From: Roseiarcus sp963764955 | Lineage (GTDB): Bacteria; Pseudomonadota; Alphaproteobacteria; Rhizobiales; Beijerinckiaceae | Assembly (NCBI GenBank): GCA_963764955.1 | Contig: CAVXVE010000007.1 | Span: 1-64,000, forward strand | Length of the DNA stretch: 64,000 bases | Direction of reading: 5' to 3' | In this document: positions 37,003-45,625 of the stretch, in pieces | Layout: each line of letters opens with the position of its first letter | Position numbering within the stretch: position 1 is the first letter of the stretch | The notes under the pieces: generated by a model | What the model was told of the DNA's origin: nothing | Seen by the model: only the letters and a program-made list of their open reading frames with translations | The model's database searches: none | Position numbers and translations under genes: made by a program

Positions 37003-38097
37003 ATGAAATTGTTCCGGTGCCAAGTCTGCGACAACATCATCTACTTCGAGAATCGAACCTGCGGCCGCTGCGGCCATCGGCTCGGCTATGTTCCCGAGGT
37101 TGAGACCCTGACCGCGCTTGAGCCGGCGGGCGGGGACTCCTGGACGCCCTTGGCGGGCGACGGCGCTCAGCGCCGTTTCTGCGCCAACGCGGACTACGAC
37201 GTCTGCAATTGGCTTACCTCCGCCGGAAGCCCGGATCGTCTCTGCGTCGCCTGCCGGCACAACGATACGATTCCCGATATCTCTCAACCATCGCATCTTG
37301 TCGCCTGGCGCGACATCGAGCTCGCCAAGCATCGGCTGTTCTATAGCCTCTTGCGCTGGAAGCTGCCGCTCAAGACCCGCGCCGAAGACCCCGCCCACGG
37401 GCTGGCGTTCGAATTTCTGGCCGATCCGCCCCATCCTTCCGGCCCCAAAGTGATGACCGGACACGACGATGGGGTGGTGACGATCGCGCTGGCGGAAGCC
37501 GACAGCGCCGAGATCGAGAAGCGCCGGGCGGAACTGGCCGAGCCCTATCGCAGCCTGCTCGGCCATTTCCGCCATGAGGTCGGACACCATTATTGGGACA
37601 TCCTGGTTCGCGACGGCGGCAAGCTCGAGAAATGCCGCGCGACATTCGGCGACGATACCCAGGATTACGAGGCGGCGCTCAAGCGCCATTACGAGCAGGG
37701 TCCACCCGCCGACTGGCCGGAGCGCTTCGTCTCGGCTTACGCGACATCCCATCCTTGGGAGGATTTCGCCGAGACCTGGGCGCACTATCTGCATATCGTC
37801 GATACGCTTGAGACGGCGAGCGCTTTCGGGGTCAGGATCGCGCCTGCCGTCGACAGGGAGGGCGCGCACTTCGCCAAGCTCGACTTCGACCCTTACGTGG
37901 ACGGCTCGATCGAGCACCTTGTTGAAGCCTGGACGCCCTTTGTCGTCGCCATGAACAGCGTCAATCGGGCGATGGGCAGGCCCGATCTCTATCCGTTCGT
38001 CATCGCGCCTGCGGTGGTGGAGAAGCTGCGCTTCATCCACGATCTGGTGCGCGGGGTGGCGCGCGACGTCCGCGCGGGAGCGCGCGAAGCCGCTTAA
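37003..38097 (+). CDS. Putative zinc-binding metallopeptidase with N-terminal zinc ribbon (COG4307 type)
   Basis: The 364-residue protein begins with a rubredoxin-like zinc ribbon (CQVCDNIIYFENRTCGRCGH, about 6-25). Further cysteines (FCANADYDVCNW, LCVACRHN) follow. The C-terminal half has the HExxH zinc-peptidase motif H191-E192-V-G-H195 (FRHEVGHHYWD) and downstream acidic residues in HPWEDFAETWAHYLHIVDT that could give the third ligand. ATG 37003 (MKLFRCQVCDN) is chosen since the ribbon follows immediately. Such proteins are common in proteobacteria, but the physiological substrate is unknown. Confidence 0.88.
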   Translation: MKLFRCQVCDNIIYFENRTCGRCGHRLGYVPEVETLTALEPAGGDSWTPLAGDGAQRRFCANADYDVCNWLTSAGSPDRLCVACRHNDTIPDISQPSHLVAWRDIELAKHRLFYSLLRWKLPLKTRAEDPAHGLAFEFLADPPHPSGPKVMTGHDDGVVTIALAEADSAEIEKRRAELAEPYRSLLGHFRHEVGHHYWDILVRDGGKLEKCRATFGDDTQDYEAALKRHYEQGPPADWPERFVSAYATSHPWEDFAETWAHYLHIVDTLETASAFGVRIAPAVDREGAHFAKLDFDPYVDGSIEHLVEAWTPFVVAMNSVNRAMGRPDLYPFVIAPAVVEKLRFIHDLVRGVARDVRAGAREAA

Positions 38098-38135
38098 GGC
38101 CGCTGTCCGGCAACTGGCGCAAAGCTCAGCTGCTC

Positions 38136-38223
38136 TGTCATTCCCGGCGGACTGAAAGTCCGACCGGGAATCCAGCCTCCAACGACCGTCGACCGTCGGC
38201 CGTTTTGCGGCCGTCGGGGAATG
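38136..38223. repeat. REP-like palindromic repeat, variant copy
   Basis: A hairpin with arms TTCCCGG-CGGACT and AGTCCG-A-CCGGGAA around a GAA loop lies at 38140-38170, preceded by TGTCA. A second imperfect hairpin CCGTCGGCCG-ttttg-CGGCCGTCGG lies at about 38192-38217. The TGTCATTCCCG...CGGGAATCCA frame is shared with the element at 13279. It sits between two convergent genes and may serve as a bidirectional terminator. Confidence 0.55.
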
Positions 38224-38250
38224 AAGGTCTGAGGAGGAACGACCGGCCCC

Positions 38251-39246
38251 TTACTTCCCAAGCGCCTTGTCGGTGACCACGGTCGTATAGGCGCCGGTCG
38301 GCGCCTTGGTGATGACGGGGTCGGAGCCGCCGGTGAGCAGCGTTTTCACCGTGCGCTCGTAATCGGCCTTGTCGAGGCGCCCGTCGGAGCCTTCAGTGAG
38401 CTTGTTGATCTCGCCCATCATCTGCGTCTGGTGATGCTCCGTCTGGGCGCCGGACGTATCGTTGTCGAGCACGATCTTGACCGCGTCGTCAGGATGCGCG
38501 CGGGCGTAGTCCCAGCCCTTCATCGAGGCCTTCACGAACTTCGCCATCTTGTCGACGAACGCGGGGTCCTTGAGCTTGTCCTCCATCACATAGAGGCCGT
38601 CCTCGAGCGTCGAGACGCCCTCGTCCTCGTACTTGAACACCACGAGCTGGCTCGGCTTGTAGCCGGCGTCGAGCACCTGGAAATATTCGTTGTAGGTCAT
38701 GGTCGAGATGCAGTCGGCCTGCTTCTGCAGGAGCGGATCGACGTTGAAGCCCTGCTTCACGACCTTGACCCCGTCAGCCGAGCCGTCGGTCTTGAAGTGC
38801 AGCTTGCCCATCCAGTTTAGGAACGGATATTCGTTGCCGTAGAACCAGACGCCGAGCGTCCGGCCCTTGAGGTCCTCGGGCTTCTTGATGCCGGTGTCGG
38901 CCCGGCAGGTGAGCTCGAGCCCCGAATGCTTGAAGGGTTGCGCGATGTTGACCAGGGGCTCGCCTTTTTCGCGCGCGGCGAGGGCGGCGGGCATCCAGTC
39001 GACGATCACATCGGCGCCGCCGCCCGCGATCACCTGTTCGGGCGCGATGTCGGGCCCGCCTGGCTTGATGGTGACGTCGAGCCCCTCGTCCTTGTAGAAG
39101 CCCTTGTCCTTGGCGACGTAATAGCCCGCGAACTGGGCCTGCGGCACCCATTTGAGCTGCAGCGTCACCTTGTTGTCCGCGGCCTGCGCGGCGCTCGCGG
39201 CCAAGAGCGTCGCGACGCCCGCGAACACGAATAGGCTTTTCCTCAT
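38251..39246 (-). CDS. ABC transporter substrate-binding protein (NMT1/THI5-like), pyrimidine or hydantoin uptake
   Basis: The 331-residue protein has a signal peptide (FVFAGVATLLAASAAQA). The NMT1/THI5-like body (VTLQLKWVPQAQFAGYYVAK, DKGFYKDEGLDVTIKPGGPD, VIVDWMPAALAAREKG, GIKKPEDLKGRTLGVW) matches binding proteins for thiamine-pyrimidine precursors and related heterocycles. ATG 39246 (MRKSLFVFAG) is the sensible start; the longer frame adds 47 unrelated residues. It is the last gene of the minus-strand operon with two permeases, an ATPase, a dihydropyrimidinase and an amidohydrolase, so a pyrimidine, hydantoin or ureido compound is the probable substrate. Confidence 0.88.
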   Translation of the reverse strand: MRKSLFVFAGVATLLAASAAQAADNKVTLQLKWVPQAQFAGYYVAKDKGFYKDEGLDVTIKPGGPDIAPEQVIAGGGADVIVDWMPAALAAREKGEPLVNIAQPFKHSGLELTCRADTGIKKPEDLKGRTLGVWFYGNEYPFLNWMGKLHFKTDGSADGVKVVKQGFNVDPLLQKQADCISTMTYNEYFQVLDAGYKPSQLVVFKYEDEGVSTLEDGLYVMEDKLKDPAFVDKMAKFVKASMKGWDYARAHPDDAVKIVLDNDTSGAQTEHHQTQMMGEINKLTEGSDGRLDKADYERTVKTLLTGGSDPVITKAPTGAYTTVVTDKALGK

Positions 39247-39316
39247 TTTACGACCCTCCGGTTGAACCGCGGCCTCCCGTGCCGCCCGAGCAAAAAACAC
39301 GCGATGCGCGTATAAA

Positions 39317-40054
39317 TCAAGCCTCCTTCGCACGGTAGGAGGCGTGCCAGAACGTGACGCGGCGCTCGACGCCTGCAACGAGCGCATAGAACAGCGATCC
39401 GGTCAGCGCGGCGACGACGATCGTCGCCCAAACCATGTCGATGCTGAGATGCCCGACTTCGGTCGAAATGCGGAAGCCCATGCCGACGATCGGCGTGCCG
39501 AAGAACTCCGCCACGATCGCACCGATCATGGCCAGCGTCGTATTGATCTTGAGCGCATTGAAGATGAACGGCAGCGCCGCGGGCAGGCGGAGCGAGAGCA
39601 GCGTCTGCCAGTAGTCGGCGGCGTAGGTCTTCATCAGGTCGCGCTCCATCGCGCCCGCGCTTGCGAGCCCCGCGACCGTGTTCACCAGCATCGGGAAGAA
39701 GGTCATCACGACGACGACCGCGGCTTTCGAGGGCCAGTCGAAGCCGAACCACATCACCATGATCGGCGCGATGCCGACGATCGGCAGCGCGGAAACGAAA
39801 TTGCCGATCGGCAGGAGGCCGCGCTGCAGGAACTGCGACCGGTCGATCAGGATGGCGACGGCGAGGCCCGCGGCCGAGCCGATCGCATAGCCCGCGAGCA
39901 CGCCCTTCATCGTCTGGACGAGATCGACCCAGAGCGTCGGCAGCGAGGAGAAGAAGCGGCTCAGGATCGCCGAGGGCGCCGGAAGGATGACCTGCGGTAC
40001 CCCGCCGATCCTGACGACCGCCTCCCAGAGCGCGAGCACCGCCGCGCCGAACAC
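39317..40054 (-). CDS. ABC transporter permease (second permease of the pyrimidine importer)
   Basis: The 245-residue hydrophobic protein has the inner-membrane permease motif in EFFGTPIVGMGFRISTE-type and the EAA-like stretch LMKTYAADYWQTLLSLRLPA. Six helices are visible. The called GTG start at 40054 leaves the N-terminus short. The original start was probably ATG 40094, which overlaps the stop of the preceding permease gene (ATGA), but the first residues (MIARRL) are one base out of frame with the following LHLVPPIVFG. A one-base indel at about 40065-40085 explains this. It is in the SsuC/ThiX family. Confidence 0.85.
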   Translation of the reverse strand: MFGAAVLALWEAVVRIGGVPQVILPAPSAILSRFFSSLPTLWVDLVQTMKGVLAGYAIGSAAGLAVAILIDRSQFLQRGLLPIGNFVSALPIVGIAPIMVMWFGFDWPSKAAVVVVMTFFPMLVNTVAGLASAGAMERDLMKTYAADYWQTLLSLRLPAALPFIFNALKINTTLAMIGAIVAEFFGTPIVGMGFRISTEVGHLSIDMVWATIVVAALTGSLFYALVAGVERRVTFWHASYRAKEA

Positions 40055-40090
40055 GATCGGCGGGACGAGATGGAGCGAGGCGGCGCGCGA

Positions 40091-40957
40091 TCATCTGAGG
40101 AAACCCATGCGCCGTTCGACCGCCTGCCCCGCGAAGCCGATGAGGCCGACCAGCACGGCCGACAGCGCTGCGCCCACGAACAACGCCGCCCAGATCTGCA
40201 CCGTCTGCCCGTAGTAGGAGCCGGCGAGCAGCCGCGCGCCGATGCCGCCGTCCTCGCTCTTCGTCACTTCGGCGACGATGGCGCCGACCAGCGCGGCCGC
40301 CGCGCCGACCTTCATGCTGGCGAAGAAGAAGGGCGCGCTCGCGGGCGCGCGCAGCTTCAGGAAAGTCTGCGCGCGGGTCGCCGAATAGGTGCGCATGAGA
40401 TCGAGATGCAACGGGTCGGGCGAGCGGAAGCCTTTGACCATGCCGACGGTGATAGGGAAAAAGCAGAGATAGGCGGCGATCGCGGCCTTGGGCGCGATTC
40501 CCGTGATGTTGAACTGGCTGAGGATCACCACGATCATCGGCGCGAGCGCGATGATCGGAATGGTCTGCGAGGCGACGATCCACGGCATCATCGAGCGTTC
40601 GAGCCAGCCGACGGAGACGATCATGATCGCGAGCGCAATCCCGAGCGCAGCGCCGGCGAGGAAGCCGATCAGCGTTTCCTGAAGGGTGATCCATCCGTGG
40701 TAGACGAGGCTGCGCTTCGACGTCGGCGCGGTCGCGAAGACGAGCTTGTAAAGCTCGCTCACGATCTGGTGCGGGGCAGGCAGCTTCGGCCGCTCCATGT
40801 TGAGCGAGCCGGCGACAAGATCCTGCGTGGAATAGTCCGTGCGGCCGGCGTTGGCGAACTGATCGCGTTGAAGCGGCGCGTTGAGGAGCGCCGCGGCCAG
40901 ATACCAGACCGCGAGAATGGCGAGAACGACCGTTGCGATGGGCAGCGCGGATTTCAT
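40091..40957 (-). CDS. ABC transporter permease (first permease of the pyrimidine importer)
   Basis: The 288-residue protein has an N-terminal helix (IATVVLAILAVWYLAAALL), a periplasmic loop (about 26-90), and the binding-protein-dependent permease core. That core contains LVYHGWITLQETLIGFLAGA, IVASQTIPIIALAPMIVVIL and the EAA loop LDLMRTYSATRAQTFLKLRA. The final residues are GQAVERRMGFLR, and the stop overlaps the next permease start. It pairs with the second permease and the ATPase as one importer. The gene is intact. Confidence 0.9.
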   Translation of the reverse strand: MKSALPIATVVLAILAVWYLAAALLNAPLQRDQFANAGRTDYSTQDLVAGSLNMERPKLPAPHQIVSELYKLVFATAPTSKRSLVYHGWITLQETLIGFLAGAALGIALAIMIVSVGWLERSMMPWIVASQTIPIIALAPMIVVILSQFNITGIAPKAAIAAYLCFFPITVGMVKGFRSPDPLHLDLMRTYSATRAQTFLKLRAPASAPFFFASMKVGAAAALVGAIVAEVTKSEDGGIGARLLAGSYYGQTVQIWAALFVGAALSAVLVGLIGFAGQAVERRMGFLR

Positions 40958-40969
40958 CGGCGTCGCGGA

Positions 40970-41079
40970 CCCTCACCCGGCCGACTTTCGTTGGCCACCT
41001 TCTCCCGGAGGGAGAAGGGAAGGCGCACACCTTCTCCCTCCGGGAGAAGGTGGACGCGCGCATCGCGGCCGGATGAGGG
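40970..41079. repeat. Long palindromic intergenic repeat inside the operon
   Basis: A perfect 23 bp inverted repeat (40996-41018 against 41030-41052, beginning CACCTTCTCCCGGAGGGAG) encloses an 11 nt loop. A second pair of arms outside it (CCCTCACCCGGCCG at 40970 and CGGCCGGATGAGGG ending 41079) extends the palindrome. This is the type of dispersed palindromic element seen between alphaproteobacterial genes. It lies between the ATPase and permease genes of one operon and could stabilise or weaken the downstream part of the transcript. Confidence 0.85.
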
Positions 41080-41092
41080 TGTGCGCCCGACC

Positions 41093-41926
41093 CTACCCGT
41101 CATACGAGTGTCCCTCGCGCAACCCGCGCCGCACACGGTTGGCGACGGCGATGAACTCGGGCGTCTCGCGAATCTCGAGCGTGCGGTCGCGGGGGAAATT
41201 GCATTCGATGACGTCGCAGATGCGGCCTGGCCTCGGCGACATGACCACGATGCGCGTCGACAGGAACACCGCTTCCGGAATCGAGTGGGTGACGAACAGC
41301 ACGGTCTTGCCCGTCACTTCCCACAGGCGCAGCAATTGCTGGTTCAGCATGTCGCGAACGATCTCGTCGAGCGCGCCGAATGGCTCGTCCATCAACAGTA
41401 GATCGGGATCGAAGGACAACGCCCGCGCGATCGAGGCGCGCTGCTGCATGCCGCCCGACAATTGCCAGGGATATTTGGCGCCGAAGCCGGAAAGATTGAC
41501 GAGCTCGAGTCCTTTCGCGACGCGCGCCTCGCGCTCCGCCTTGCTGAACCCCATGATTTCGAGCGGCAGCGCGATATTGCGCGCGACCGTGCGCCATGGA
41601 TAAAGCGCCGGCGCCTGGAACACGTAGCCATAGGCGCGACCCGCGCGCGCTTCGTGCGGGCTCATGCCGTTGACGCGGATTACGCCGCCGGTCGGGCGCT
41701 CGAGATCGGCGACGGCGCGCAGAAGCGTCGTCTTGCCGCAACCGGACGGTCCGATGAAGGAGACGAAGTCGCCGCGCGCGATCTTCAGGTCGACGTCGCT
41801 CAGCGCCTGCACAGGTCCGTCGGCGGTGTCGAAGCTGAGCGAAAGGCCGCTGATCTCGATCGCCGCCGCCGCGGCCGGCGCCTTGCCGTCGTCGGCCTTG
41901 AGCCTCGGAGCCGCCGCTACGTCCAT
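41093..41926 (-). CDS. ABC transporter ATPase of the pyrimidine importer
   Basis: The 277-residue ATPase energises the importer. Walker A is GPSGCGKTTL (about 60-69), the Q-loop is in GYVFQAPALYPWRTV, the signature is LSGGMQQRASIARAL, Walker B is DLLLMDEPFGALDE, and the H-loop is VLFVTHSIPEAVFLS. It resembles SsuB/TauB/ThiZ. The start is 15 bp after the end of the dihydropyrimidinase reading, so it is in the same operon, while the palindromic repeat separates it from the permease genes. Confidence 0.92.
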   Translation of the reverse strand: MDVAAAPRLKADDGKAPAAAAAIEISGLSLSFDTADGPVQALSDVDLKIARGDFVSFIGPSGCGKTTLLRAVADLERPTGGVIRVNGMSPHEARAGRAYGYVFQAPALYPWRTVARNIALPLEIMGFSKAEREARVAKGLELVNLSGFGAKYPWQLSGGMQQRASIARALSFDPDLLLMDEPFGALDEIVRDMLNQQLLRLWEVTGKTVLFVTHSIPEAVFLSTRIVVMSPRPGRICDVIECNFPRDRTLEIRETPEFIAVANRVRRGLREGHSYDG

Positions 41927-41941
41927 CGCCGATCCGTTCGC

Positions 41942-43370
41942 TTAGCGCGCAACGCCCGCCACCGCAGTAAACTCCTTGTAGCGCTTGAGGGCGCGCGCGT
42001 CCGCCGGGAATGGCTCGCGCCTGATGAAGCGGCCCCGCCCAAGCTCGGCCTGCACCACGCCGTCGCGGAACACGACTTCGCCGCGCGACAGCGTATAGCG
42101 CGGCAGCCCCGTCACCTTGGTGCCCTCGAACACGTTATAGTCGATCACTGAAACTTGCGATCTCGCCGAGATGGTCTTGTTCGCCTTCGGATCCCAGACG
42201 GTGATGTCGGCGTCCGCGCCCGGCAGGATCGCGCCCTTGCTGCGGATAGAGATTGAGAATGCGCGCGATATTGGTCGAGGTCGCCGCGACGAACTCGTTC
42301 GGCGTGAGGCGGCCCGTCTCGACGCCATAGGTCCACAAGACGGGCATGCGGTCCTCGAGCCCGCCGGTGCCGTTCGGAATCTTGGTGAAGTCGCCGAGCC
42401 CCAGCTCCTTCTGCTTGGTGGTGAAGGCGCAATGGTCGGTCGCCACCACCTGCAACGAGCCGGCGCGCAGGCCGTTCCATAAGTCGTCCTGATGGATCTT
42501 GTCGCGGAACGGCGGCGACATGACGCGGCGCGCCGCGTGCTTCCAGTCCTGGTTATAATATTCGCTCTCGTCGAGCACGAGATGCTGGATCAAAGGCTCG
42601 CCGTAGACGCGCTTGCCTAAAGAGCGCGCGCGCCGGATCGCCTCGTGCGCCTCCATGCAGGAGGTGTGGACGATGTAGAGCGGAACGCCCGCCTGGTCGG
42701 CCAGCATGATCGCGCGATTGGCGGCCTCGCCTTCGACCCCGGGCGGACGCGAGAGCGCATGGCCCTCCGGGCCGGTTATGCCCTTGGCCAAATAATGCTT
42801 CTGCAGCGCGGCGACGACCTCGCCGTTCTCGGCGTGAACGAGCGGCATCGCGCCGAGTTCGGCGCAGCGCGAGAACGAGGCGAACATCTGCTCGTCGTCG
42901 ACCATCAGCGCGCCTTTGTAGGCCATGAAGTGCTTGAACGTGGTCACGCCCGCTCTCACCACCTTGGCCATGTCCTCGCGCACGGAATCGTCCCAGTAGG
43001 TGATGCACATGTGATAGGAATAGTCGGAGACGGCTTCCTTCGAGCGCTTCTGCCAGTCGACGAACGCCTCCATCAGCGGCTGATTGCGGTTCGGGATGCA
43101 GAAGTCGAGCACCATCGTCGTGCCGCCAGAGAGCGCCGCCTTGGTGCCGCTTTCGTAATTGTCGGCTGAGTTCGTGCCCATGAAGGGCATGTCGAGATGG
43201 GTGTGCGGATCAATCCCGCCGGGCAGAACGAAACAGCCCTTGGCGTCGAGCGAGCTGTCGCCCCTGAGGCCCTCGCCGATCGCCTTGATGGTCTCGCCCT
43301 CGATGAGGACGTCGGCCTTGTAGGTCCGGTCGGCGGCGACGATGGTTCCGCCTTCGATTACGAGCGACAT
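41942..43370 (-). pseudogene. hydA: Dihydropyrimidinase / D-hydantoinase, one frameshift
   Basis: This amidohydrolase opens the ring of dihydrouracil or hydantoins with a binuclear zinc centre. From ATG 43370 the first 380 residues show the zinc ligands: HxH in GGIDPHTHLDMPF, the carboxylated lysine in TTFKHFMAYKGA, His in PLVHAENGEV, His in YIVHTSCMEAHEA and Asp in VVATDHCAF. At about 42238 the frame switches, and the C-terminal part (SKGAILPGADADITVWDP, FEGTKVTGLPRYTLSRGEVV) continues in another frame to 41942. The joined length of about 475 residues is normal. One short indel explains the break. It sits between the amidohydrolase and the ABC importer genes. Confidence 0.9.
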
Positions 43371-43430
43371 TTTTGCCAGTCTCCCAAACTTGCTCTTCCG
43401 GGTGTCGAGGGGCCGCTGCTCGGCCGGCCG

Positions 43431-44678
43431 TCACGACACGATTTCGGCCTTCTCCAAAACGGCGTGCATCAGCACATTGGCCCCGGCGGTCGCCCAATCC
43501 TGCTTGATGTCCTCGGTCTCATTATGGCTGACGCCGTCGACGCAGGGCGTGAAAATCATCGACGTCGGCGCGACGCGCGCCAGGTAGCAGGCGTCATGGC
43601 CGGCGCCCGACACGATGTCGCGATGCGAATAGCCGAAGTGCTTGGCGGCGCGCCGCACCGCTTCGACGCAGGCCGGATCGAACGGGACCGGGGCATAGTA
43701 GAAGACCTGCTTGAGGTCATGAGCGAGGCCGATCTTCTCCGCGATCGCCTTCACGCCCTCGTGCAACGCGGCGTCCATCTCGCTCAACATTGCGTCGTCC
43801 GGATGGCGGAACTCGCAGGTCATGAACACTTCGCCCGGGATGACGTTGCGGGAGTTCGGATAGGGGTTGAGCATGCCGACCGTCGACACGCCGAGGGGCG
43901 CCTTGGAAAGTCCGACTTTGTTGACAAGCTCCACGATCCGGGCCGCGCCGAGCAGCGCATCCTTACGGCGCGGCATCGGGGTCGACCCGGCGTGGCTCTC
44001 GAATCCGGTCAAGCGAATTTCGTACCAGCGCTGCCCCTGTCCGTGGGTGACGACGCCGACGTCGATCGACTCGTCCTCCAGGATAGGCCCCTGCTCGATA
44101 TGCAGTTCGAAGAAAGCATGCACGGGATGCGCGCCCACAGGCTCGTCGCCCTTGAAGCCGATGCGTGAGAGTTCGTCGCCCAGCTTTTTGCCCTCGGCGT
44201 CGGCGCGCGAATAGGCGAATTCCTTGTCATACGCGCCGGCGAACACGCCCGACGAGATCATCGCCGGGGCGTAGCGCGAACCTTCCTCGTTGGTCCAGTT
44301 GCCGACCTCGATCGGCCGCCGGGTGCGGATGTTGAGGTCGTTGAGCGAGCGCACGACCTCGAGCGCGCCGAGCACGCCAAGCGCGCCGTCGTACTTGCCG
44401 CCGGTCGGCTGGGTGTCGAGGTGGCTGCCCATCATGACCGGCGCGAGCGAATTGTCCTCGCCGGGGCGTCGCGCGAACATGTTGCCCATCTCGTCGATCG
44501 TGACCGCGCAGCCGGCGGCTTCGCACCACTTCCGGAACAGCCGGCGGGACTGGCCGTCGAGGTCGGTCAGCGTCAGCCGCTTGACGCCGCCCTTCGGAGT
44601 TGCGCCGATTTTCGCCATCTCCATGAGCGAGTCCCAAAGCCTCGCTCCGTCGATGCGAACATTCGACAAATCGGCCAT
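43431..44678 (-). CDS. Zn-dependent N-carbamoyl amino acid hydrolase / beta-ureidopropionase (M20 type)
   Basis: The 415-residue M20-family enzyme hydrolyses the carbamoyl product of the dihydropyrimidinase (N-carbamoyl-beta-alanine or N-carbamoyl amino acids) to amino acid, CO2 and ammonia. Metal ligands are visible: His in MMGSHLDTQPTGGKYDG with its Asp, Glu-Glu in WTNEEGSRYAPAM, His in FFELHIEQGPIL and a C-terminal His in DGVSHNETEDI. GHDACYLARVAPT is also typical. It is the first gene of the minus-strand operon and starts 43 bp from the RutR-like operator, so its promoter should be controlled by the divergent regulator. Confidence 0.92.
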   Translation of the reverse strand: MADLSNVRIDGARLWDSLMEMAKIGATPKGGVKRLTLTDLDGQSRRLFRKWCEAAGCAVTIDEMGNMFARRPGEDNSLAPVMMGSHLDTQPTGGKYDGALGVLGALEVVRSLNDLNIRTRRPIEVGNWTNEEGSRYAPAMISSGVFAGAYDKEFAYSRADAEGKKLGDELSRIGFKGDEPVGAHPVHAFFELHIEQGPILEDESIDVGVVTHGQGQRWYEIRLTGFESHAGSTPMPRRKDALLGAARIVELVNKVGLSKAPLGVSTVGMLNPYPNSRNVIPGEVFMTCEFRHPDDAMLSEMDAALHEGVKAIAEKIGLAHDLKQVFYYAPVPFDPACVEAVRRAAKHFGYSHRDIVSGAGHDACYLARVAPTSMIFTPCVDGVSHNETEDIKQDWATAGANVLMHAVLEKAEIVS

Positions 44679-44720
44679 TCACGCGCGCTCCAACCAGGAC
44701 GGCTAACGCTTATTATAGCT

Positions 44721-44736
44721 TTGACCAAGCGGTCAA
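44721..44736. promoter_or_regulatory. RutR-type operator between the divergent promoters
   Basis: TTGACCAAGCGGTCAA is a palindrome that fits the RutR consensus TTGACCAnnTGGTCAA with one mismatch (C for T in the right half). It lies in the 193 bp gap between the divergent amidohydrolase operon (start 44678) and the TetR/RutR-like gene (start 44872). The regulator probably represses both sides and is released by uracil or another pyrimidine ligand. Confidence 0.88.
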
Positions 44737-44871
44737 ATGACGTACGCTCGGGCGCGCCGCCCATCAATTCGGCGCCGCCGCCCGTCATATCGCGCGAGCG
44801 CCGCTGGCTGGCTCAAGCGCCTTGACGGCGACCGGCGATACGGGGAGAAACGCGACCTTTTGGGGGCGCTC

Positions 44872-45492
44872 ATGGCGCGGCGAAAGCCGAGACCGACAAT
44901 TCGGGAGGAGAACGAACGCGCGCTGCTCGCGGCCGCCGAATGCGTATTCGCCGAGCAGGGATTTAAGGGCGCGACCACCTCCGAGATCGCGCGCCGCGCC
45001 GGCGTGCCGAAAGCGAACCTGCATTATTATTTCCCGACCAAGGAAGGGCTCTATCGTTCGGTGATCGAGCGCGTGCTGACGGCCTGGCTCGCGGCCGCTT
45101 CGTCTTTCGATACGAGCGACGACCCCAGGCTTGCGCTCTCGGCCTATATCGGCGCGAAGATGGACCTCGCGCGCCTGATGCCGCTCGCGACCCGCATCTG
45201 GTCGGCCGAGATCATGCGCGGGGCGCCGATCATCCAGGATTTCCTCGACACGACGCTGACCGAATGGGTCGTGTCACGCGAGCGGGTGGTCAGGCGCTGG
45301 ATCGCTGCTGGCAAGCTCAAGGCGATCGAGCCGAGATACCTGTTCTACATGATCTGGGCGACGACGCAGCAATACGCCAACGCCGCGCATGAGATGGCGA
45401 CGCTGAACGGGGGCGCTCCGCTCAGCGACAAGGCGTTTCAACGCGCGAAATCGGAGGTGATCGAGATCATCCTGCGCGGGGTGGCGGCGTGA
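44872..45492 (+). CDS. rutR: TetR-family regulator, RutR-like, of pyrimidine catabolism
   Basis: The 206-residue protein has an N-terminal TetR helix-turn-helix (about 12-60: ALLAAAECVFAEQGFKGATT, SEIARRAGVPKANLHYYFPT, KEGLYRSVIERVL). The larger C-terminal ligand domain is RutR-like (SAEIMRGAPIIQDFL, YFMIWATTQQYANAAHEMATL with a conserved Trp-Ala-x-Thr region). ATG 44872 follows a GGGGGCG site; the longer upstream frame would cross the operator. Position beside a RutR-type operator and a dihydropyrimidinase operon supports the name. It is divergent from that operon. Confidence 0.9.
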   Translation: MARRKPRPTIREENERALLAAAECVFAEQGFKGATTSEIARRAGVPKANLHYYFPTKEGLYRSVIERVLTAWLAAASSFDTSDDPRLALSAYIGAKMDLARLMPLATRIWSAEIMRGAPIIQDFLDTTLTEWVVSRERVVRRWIAAGKLKAIEPRYLFYMIWATTQQYANAAHEMATLNGGAPLSDKAFQRAKSEVIEIILRGVAA

Positions 45493-45531
45493 AGCTCACA
45501 ACGGGTTGATTGCGCGTTGCTTTAAACGCGC

Positions 45532-45558
45532 TTTGACCCAACATCAACATAGGTCAAA
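45532..45558. promoter_or_regulatory. TTTGACC...GGTCAAA inverted repeat, possible second binding site
   Basis: The heptamers TTTGACC (45532-45538) and GGTCAAA (45552-45558) form a perfect inverted repeat separated by 13 nt, just after the TetR/RutR-like gene and upstream of the small lipoprotein gene. The half-sites are the same as in the RutR-type operator at 44721, but the spacing is nine bases longer. It may be a second, lower-affinity site or an unrelated palindrome. Confidence 0.35.
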
Positions 45559-45625
45559 ATCACCGGCATCGAGTTGGAACGCGGCGCTGTTCCTCCTTTT
45601 GCGAGGCGCCGAGGAGAGCGCGCTG

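Noticed and set aside
41000..41055. Palindrome as a rho-independent terminator
   Set aside because: Very stable hairpin, but there is no T run after it on either strand, and operon genes continue beyond it. I treat it as a dispersed repeat.
39344..41401. A 685-codon plus-strand open frame antisense to the importer genes
   Set aside because: It is a shadow of GC-rich minus-strand coding sequence, very rich in Arg, Asp, His and Gln, with no domain. The minus strand has clear permease and ATPase genes.
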